In this document: in pieces, positions 9,801 to 18,800 of the stretch
How positions within the stretch are numbered: position 1 is the first letter of the stretch
How the letters are laid out: the number at the start of each line of letters is the position of its first letter
Source of the DNA: Ophiothrix spiculata
Lineage: Eukaryota; Echinodermata; Ophiuroidea; Amphilepidida; Ophiotrichidae
Direction: 5' to 3' (one strand)
DNA length: 22,674 bases
Assembly: GCA_000969725.1 (NCBI GenBank)
Contig: JXSR01S011791.1
The notes under the pieces: generated by a model
The model's input: the letters and a program-made list of their open reading frames with translations, nothing else
Told to the model about the DNA's origin: nothing
The model's database searches: none
Program-made: the position numbers and the translations under genes

Positions 9801-12800
9801 TATGAAGGTCTATAAGTGCATAGTAGACATGCTACCATAACTCGTCACAGTCAAACAAAATCCAACAAACAAAAATCAAGAAATTCGCTTAAGTCCAAAT
9901 ACGTAACAGAAGGGGGATATGGATTGGTGTGAAATGGCTGCCATGGCAGGCCATACTCGCTGGTTTGCCATATGCAAGAAGTCGGGGGTTCAAATCTCAG
10001 GGGAAACAGGACATTTTTGTATGATGTATTCAGACTTAGATAGTTTTTAAGCGTTTGGAAGTCAGGGTTAAGACCAAGTTAGACCCAGTACTTTCGTTAA
10101 TTGTAACAAAAAAAAAATCAGTTTTTAATGCAATTTTTTGGTTATTTATTTTATTGGAATCAAAAGAAAAAAGAAAAAGAAAACTAATACCAAGACTAAA
10201 TTCAGAAGCCAAAAGGGATTTGAATTGAAGTTTGTTTGTTTTCAAGGAGTAGTCCGATCATTCAAGTAAGCTTTTTTTATTGGGGGGGGGGGAGAATAAT
10301 TTTTTACCCACTATCGGGACTTGTATTTGTCGTCAATATTTCTATTTTTAATAATAAAAGAGAAAAAAGCTACACAGGATTTAGACCAATAAAAAGGAAT
10401 GTATGTTGGTCACCTGAAACACACTTGGGTCAAAATTAAGTTGTTTAGCCATAGGGCAAACATTTTACATTTTGTTCAAATACTAATAGCAATATCAACA
10501 TTTTTAAAAATTCTAGAAATGTGTACTTGGATTTAAATATTAACTTTATTTTGTTATCCAGCACACTCATGGCTGTTTATTATTTCTTTTTCTATAGCTA
10601 GGAAGCAATTATTAACTTTGAATAGAGAAATTCTAAAAAAAATAAAAAACATTGTTAACTTCATTGAAAATTAATTTTTCTTATTTTACAGAGTGAAGCA
10701 ACAATTACAGGAAATGGCAGAGAATTGGACACTCAAAAAGAATATCTGCTTTATTCAAGAAGATGGAGCACAATTACTGACTTGAAAGGCTACCACCCTA
10801 GTGCCTTCTTTTGTGAAGTCACCAATAGTTACTGGAATTACACAAAAACTTGTCACTTTCCCTCTATTTCATATATTACAGTCAATATGATTCAAACAAC
10901 AGATCAACCAAATTCAACTCAAACCACATGTCCACCACAGCTCTCACCCACCTGCTCTCCTCTACCTAATGAAAACACCGACAACAATGACTTGGATTTC
11001 CAGAGCATTGTGATTGTACTTCTAGCTTTGATTTTGACAGTAATTTTGATTACTTTCCTATGGCTCCTATATAAAAATGCAGAAAAAACGGATCAAACAA
11101 CATGGGATTATTTTAGGTATTGGGTTTTCGGGCACGAATCACAAAGGTATAAAGAGAATGTGCTTGTTCGTTACCAGAAAATACAAGGAAAATGAGTGTT
11201 TTGTATAAGATAATTCCAATTAGAAATTTAAAAGCACCACCAAATTAAGAAAAAAGGGGTTCTTTTTTGTTGGTTTTTTTAGTTATTATTAATTCTTATA
11301 TTTTTTAATCCCATTTATTTACTTTTTTGCTTTGTTTGATTGTTTGTTTTGTTGCCCATGGTATAATTTAAGTCAGGATTCTCAACTAGGCCTTACAATG
11401 AACCACATAAATGAGAAAATTGTCCAATAAGTGACAAACTTGCCTATTTCTCACTCTATTTGTAATGTATTTCTTTGTTTAAAGAGAGTGTCAAAGCGCC
11501 AATCACTACTTGTCAAAGCACCAAATTTGGCATGTGCACTGCTAGTTGAGAATCCCTGATTTAAGTAAATAATAAATCCAGGATAAAATCAAGCTAAATG
11601 GTTATTTTCTGCTATATGAGAAATCTGTGGTTATGCATTCTCACAGGGTAAGAGGTACTTGATACCCCTTCCAGTATTAAACATCCCTAAAAAATTAAAC
11701 TATAAAATTGCCAGTTTGAACTTGAGTAAAGGCCATTTCAATATTTGTATAGTGTAATGGCCACTACACTATACAAATATTTTCTTTTTACCAGGGTAGC
11801 CTGATCTTCTAGAGATACTCTTAAAGTGACCTTTATTACCACGTAAATAAATCTTGTGTCATTTATAAGATAATTTTTTTTACATATTTGTAGGTAAAAG
11901 GGTTTCTAAAATATGACATTTATTCTGATAATAAAAGTACTAAGGTACCCATGTGTGGTCCTTGGTACAAAAGATTTTACAAATATATGACATTTAAAAC
12001 AAAATTTGCACAAATTATGCAAAATAGACACTTTATTTGATTATTTTACACTAAAAATGCACCTGACATATAGCTTCAACTCTAAACCCATGTAGTTCCA
12101 AAATATCATAAAGATATGTAATTATCTTCTATATGCATCATGCACAAAAATAATCAAACTTAGATGCCTAATGAGCACTTACAATCGCAGCTGGGACAAG
12201 CGTATATCCCAACCCCCACCCACTCACAAAATATTGAATATTAATCAACATATGTTCCTTTCATAGTGTGAAGTTAGCGCAGGTGACGTAACAACCTAGT
12301 AATTCCAATGTAATTAGCCTGTACACAACATGGTGATATGTTTAATCACCCATGACACCCATAAAATGGGTACTTTTTCGGATTGCAATATGGGACATTT
12401 ATGGCAATTATCTTCCCACTTTTGTTCCACAGGCTATAAGAACTCAATGCAAACTTTCAGAGAGGCACATGTGACCGTCCATCCCAAAACAGCCTTAAAT
12501 GCAGCTTCTTGTCAATTTCATCTCTTTAAATATTTGCAAAGACAAAGTTATAAGGATTAAAATGACACCTCAATGAACTTCACTCGATTTCCATGAAGTC
12601 AAGTTATGGTCCATCAAAGGTTGTCAGGGAGTAAAATGTATAACTGTAATCAGTAAGTCCTATATTTTCTATTGATTGTCTTTAAAATATACATTTCCAA
12701 TTTCCGATCGTTTTCTTGAAATGAAACTTTGCTTGTTGTTTTATAGTAAGCGCAATGATTGTGAATGTGTCAAAAAATTAAATTTGCCAAATCAAAAGCT

Positions 12801-15800
12801 TGACATGTATTTTCACCTGTAGCTCAAAATGAAGTTTGCTGCATTTACGGCTCGTTTTAGATGAAAGGTCACATATCTACCTTAATATGTAATTTGTCTT
12901 ATATGTATATCATGTTTTCCCTATGTGCTTTCATTATGTGCTTAATTTTCATATTTGAGTAATAAAGTTTCTTTTGACTTAACTTAATTAGCATGTGTTG
13001 TATTACAATTAATGACCTTTGTGTGACTGTGATTGTCTGAAACCTATCTGAATTCCCGAGGGCAACTGATGGCTGTGCCCGAGTAACCACCAAAGTTCTG
13101 CAAGTTCTGAAGTTGACCCTATGTGAAACCAAAATTGGCAAAAATTGGTGAAATGATACCCTATCTGAGGCCATACCTGTTCAAATGAATACCCTATCCG
13201 AGACCATACGCAAATGTGATGAAATGATTATTAAAGAAATCATACGTAAAATGTAATTGTACACCATTTAAACACTTTAAAAAATCTTTCTAGGTATAAG
13301 AAGCATTTTTATTGGCAATTTAAGGCAAAATAGTCATTAATTCAACCATTTTTTCTTAGTTTAACACCCTATCAACAGACTTAAAAGCCAAATTTGATAC
13401 CCTATGTGAGACTTGCAGAGTACCAGGTTGATTTTGATACCCTATTTTGCAAGTCTCAAGACCTGTCCAGGTCTCATCTTTTTGTTAGCGTGTGTGGTTA
13501 CCCGGTTAGAATACCTAGTTACCCCCCAACTAGAAGATCTGATTCCTTAGAACCAGGCTCATGTCAACAATAAAATCAGCTGAAATATTTAGTAATTTCT
13601 GGAGTTCTTTTTGCCTCAATTCTGTCTACTTATAAAGAATTAACTCCACTAATAATGTCATATTTTCTCAAAAGGTTTTGTAATTTCTCTTGTAAAGTTT
13701 ATTGAGACCTACATCTATCAGGTTAATACTGATTTCAGATAATCTGTCAAATCATCACAATGACGTCAAAACACTTTCGTACACAAGCTTTACTTTATCA
13801 TGCTTAGCATTTTGGCAAGCACAAATAAAAAAGGCAAAGTTTTGACTGCCATGGCATGTTGCAAACGGAAACCATTTGCAAGAATCTATAAAGGAAATGC
13901 TAGTCTAAAACTAACTTACTTTGGTCACCAATACTTTACCTGTAATAACTGCATAGTTTGCATGAGCCACAGCACAGATTATCAAACATATAATATAGGC
14001 ATCCATAAGCACTGCTAGCGTATCTCAAGAAATGAGCTACGTCTGCGATGTGGGAGGACGCTGGTTCTGACGGCCTCTTAAGACACGGTGCATTGGTGCC
14101 TTGATGGGCTGGAGTGCTAAGATTACTACCGCATTGTTGTTGTTGTTCTAATCTGAGAAGGATGAGTCCTGCTGCAATATCTGATACCACAATGTCCAAT
14201 CCCTGTAAATTGAACAAACATGATTAATAAATGAAGTTACAGCCAAGACAGCTATCTTAAAATCATGCTGATGTATCCTTAATTGAATCTACCATTTCTT
14301 TCATAATTTAATTCTAATCCTTGTAATTAAAGAGTTGTAAACCGTAAGAAGCCACATTGTTGATAACAAAGCATAATAATCATGAGTCCCAATGGTAACT
14401 GGGTGGGTCTGTGCATAATGATCTGTGCTGCAGTACATGCTTTAATAAAAAAGTCAACCAGACAGAAATAGTGCATAATCTCAACATTGCATCAACTCAG
14501 GAAGTCCTCCCTAATAGTAATGCCCTCATTGATTTTGTCACGGAAGCACATCAAATTGAACTTTGAACCAAACCTGTAAATAAACCTTAATGGTGCTTAC
14601 AACTGCAAACTGAAGGGAAACTCAAACCATCAGTGATTTGTACAACCTTAAATGTTTTCTCTAAGATATAACTTAAATATGCAAGATACATAAGAAAGAA
14701 TCTTTAGAGAGGCAACTATCTTTCACAATCTTTGAGCAATATTTAGGACTAAACAAAATCTTTGAATTGCCTTTTCCTTCCAAATAAAAAAATCAAAAAT
14801 CCTGGGTGTGTTTTTTCCACAAATTCACAAAAGATCTATATTTTATATTGCATTGCAAATATAATGCCCAGTAATTGTAGGAATTTAACCAATTCTCTGT
14901 CAAATAAAGAATCTTATCAGTTTGCCTAAGTTAGCTCCCTTAATCGTAACAAATTTTGTAATTTTTTCTCCTCGTAAAGGGAGGGATGCAAAGGATGAGT
15001 TTATACAAGGATTCAAACTGTGGATTTTCTATATCCTAAACATGTGGCATCCGTATCAAGCCACTACTGATACGTCCTTGAATATAACCCCCAGATGTAC
15101 TTGGGACACTATCAGGGCAGCAATTACATCTTTGCATATAACCCCCCACCCGGTGTACTTGGAATACAGTGAGATTAAGTGAGATCTGGTTCAATTACTT
15201 ACATAGAAGAATGATGCCAGGATAGCTGCAATGTCTGTATAGACAGATTGTGTGTTTTCATCTCTGCCTACACAGCAACATAACCACTTGCACCTAAAGC
15301 ACAACACACAAAATATATGCTGTTAATCTTTGAATAACTAACTCCTCATGACACAAGCCTATGACAAGGTTCGAGATTTGACCCCGATTTTACTGCCAAA
15401 AATGGCCAAAAATAAAAATTCTTTAAATAAAGAATGACACATGTTTCTAGGCTAAAATTTTGTGTAGAATTCAAATATGAAGTCAAAAATGCTTAATCTT
15501 GAACCTAAAATTTCCTCCATTGACTAATACAGGGCCGAGATGGTCAGAAATGGGGTAAAAACGGGCAAATCCAATTGTTAATAAAATTTGCATTTTTTTA
15601 TTAAACATCCTAAGCAAAAATAAGTATAATAGCCTCATGGGCAATAGTCCTGAGCATATTCCTTTTGAATTTTATGTCCATAGGGCTTAAAATAAAAAAA
15701 TGCAAATTTTTTTAACAAATGGCCATAATTTTTTCGCACTTTGAAAAATTAAGGGGTAGGGGTAACATATATGAAATTTTCTTCATCTTTAAAGGAGTGA

Positions 15801-18800
15801 ATGTGTTTAAAAAGGGTATAAACTTAAAGACAGTTAATTTACCCACAAAATGAGGGGTAAATGAGGTCTGTAGAACCTGCCTATAAGATTTTATGTTGAT
15901 TTTTTGTTTGATTTTCTGGAAAAACACCATATTTTCGGACTACTTTTGTCACACGAAACATTGATTTTGAGTGTACATTACAAGCAAACGATATAAACAA
16001 TTTGATTTAAAATGGTTGTTTTTGAAGTATTTTAGTATGAATTATGCAAAATATGATATAAAAGATTGATACCACTATGTGTTTTAGGTGTACAGGGCAA
16101 AATGTTATGGTTGGTAAAATATTTTGTCACCGAAAAGTGCCCATTTTTGACCAAAAATGGGCGAAAACCATAAATTTCCGAAAAAACTATAAAGGATAGG
16201 GGATTTTTGGTTGCATAATCAGAAACTATGGATATTTTTACCTTAGAAATGATATATTTACATACTTTTTACTAATTTTTTCACCCCTAAATAATTTTGT
16301 CACACTTTTGGCAGTCAAATCGGGGTCTAATCTCGAACCTTGTCCTATGTACTTTTTGAGAAACATTTGTTATATACTATTCTGTTATTTTATTGACATC
16401 TGGAACAGGAGCCAAAAGTTCACACTTTCACGGTCAACAATACCGATTTTGACATGGTTACACAATTGCATTTTTTATACCACTTGCTCTTAGGAAATTC
16501 TGATAAATCTCTCAAAAACACTGGTCAATAAATATACATGCACGTGTGGCTAACGTGTGCATTGCGAGTAAGCTTACATGCACAGCCCAAAAGTTACCTG
16601 CATTTGTGCATGTGCGCATGTGGTATTTTGAACACTGTTTCCCAGCAATGAATCATCCCTATCCCTACCCTTATCTTCTATCAATCGAATACCCAAAATT
16701 GGCATCAGCAATAACAACCCTTCTAGTAATACCAAGATCAGTAAAATCCACCTGACATTAGCCTCATTGTAGGCTTATCCTAAGCTAGGCTACTCCTCGT
16801 CTAGTGGTAGCCTAGCCTAGTCCTATTTCACGTATAAGGAAATACACTTTATACCTTCTCTCCCATTTCAGCTGTGTGTTTCTCATCAATGTATCCTCTC
16901 CTTCACTATCTTTATTTCGTCCAGATTTCTTCCATGGCATTAGTAGTAACAACCCTCCTAGCAAAACTAAAATCAGCAAAATCCAGCTGCACACAACAGT
17001 TGCCCTGACCTATAAAAAATCAAGGAAAAATCAATCGGTTCACTGATTATTTCACAGCTTGCTGTTACTTTGTTTAATTCTAATAAACTCAATAACTCTT
17101 TGAACCAAGACACGGCAGGAGGAAACCTGGCCATCAAAGACAAGTTATCTTTCATACGTCCAGAACATCCGAGGGGACATTGCCTACAGACAGCAGGCAT
17201 CACTGCACTGGCAACTGATCGAAAAGCTTGGAAATTCTTGTAGTCGCCTGCTCTGCAGTCGAATGATGATGATGATGAATAAAAGTGCACTTGAACCATA
17301 GATTTACAAGGGAGATACTGGACTTTGTATACCAGCCCATGTAATCATGTCGTCAGCTACGGAGCTCAAATTGGGGGTAATCGGGTGCACTTGATTCCTG
17401 CCAAAATCAACCGTGAGTGCCAAGATTCAAGTAGAGACAAACCACACAAATTATAATTTATGCAAATGATACGCCAACCTGTACACAAAGCGTGTGTGCC
17501 TGTTGTCAATATTTGCAGTTGACCAGCAATAACTGTCAATAGCTTGTGTGGTCTAGTGAAACAGTGCAGGACTCCGAATCATGAGGTCGCGAGTTCGAGC
17601 CCCGCTACGGCCAACGGGTTATGTACTTGGGCAAGACATTTAATCTTGATTGCTTTGTCCACCCAAGCGCATTGGGGAGCTGTTAGGGGAATATTACAAT
17701 CTAAATTCTGATAGGTCGGCATCTTAAGATTGCGATCTAGTTGAGGTGAGATGGTTGTGATGATTTCCTAATAATAGCGTAATAATGTCAAGCGCTATGA
17801 TACTATGGTGAATAGCGCAGTATAAATACTGGATGTTATTATTATTATTATTTTATTGAGTAGCATAGACTGACATTCAATGTGACCAATATATAACACA
17901 TTTTTCTATAGAACATACCAGCAGGATAACAGACTCATCACAGGTCTCCATATCATCACTGATCTCTATCTCACGGAATACCCAATATGCTCCTAACACA
18001 CTCCAGCCAATCTCTAGCATGAAGATAAACAGTCTTAGATAGAGTAGTTTATGGAAGTGCTTGCGTGGTTCAACATTTGTGATGGAGCCCCTGCCACTCA
18101 CTCTAGCCTGTTGAAAAAGAAAGAGATTCATGTCAGTATAACTCATGAAACACACTCAATCAAGATGCTATTAAAAACTACTGGTCACTAACGTTGGGAC
18201 CCTGTACACGTGTAAACCCAGTATATTTTGAATTTACGTGCAATTTCATTTTCCTTCAAGCACAAGCTGTTTCTGCGTTTCCAGCAGCATTAATTGTGAT
18301 TGCAATGAGATTGTATACTGATTTTCTTGGTGTGTTTTTAATAAATGTACAGTAATGTGAATTTATGCAATTTATGTTGAAATAAAAAAAAAACAAATAT
18401 TTACTGGAAATCTCTGAAACCTACCATGTGAGCCTCTAATATGATTGTAATGACAAGCCATGACAGTAAGCCAATGTGGTAAATTTCCAGTAAATCACCG
18501 CCTGGGCATTTTAAAAGTTTGCGCTGGGTTCCATACACTACGGCTGCTGCTGTTAACCTAGAAAGAAAGGTTATGATAACCAATTTCTAAAAATGACCTC
18601 ATGAAACAAGAAAACAACATTATAATTTATAATACAGAACTTCTTTGGCACAATGAATGTTACTTACACCATAATAAAAAAATATTACCACATATCAGAT
18701 GAAAATTTTACTTTCTGAAGAAAATTGGATCAGCGCATTTTAATAACTCATAATACCTCTTTGTTGACTCATTTAGGTTTTCAAACACGCCACAGAGTTG

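Noticed and set aside
12330..12560. 76-codon open stretch downstream of the Ig receptor
   Set aside because: No recognisable domain, no splice or polyA context; likely noncoding.
16598..16757. Exon 4b as a normal cassette exon
   Set aside because: Its best acceptor and donor phases do not fit exons 3 and 5; both choices lead to early stops.
17546..17612. Possible genuine tRNA gene
   Set aside because: A and B boxes are present, but the acceptor stem does not close well and the sequence runs on into a SINE body with a TTA tail.
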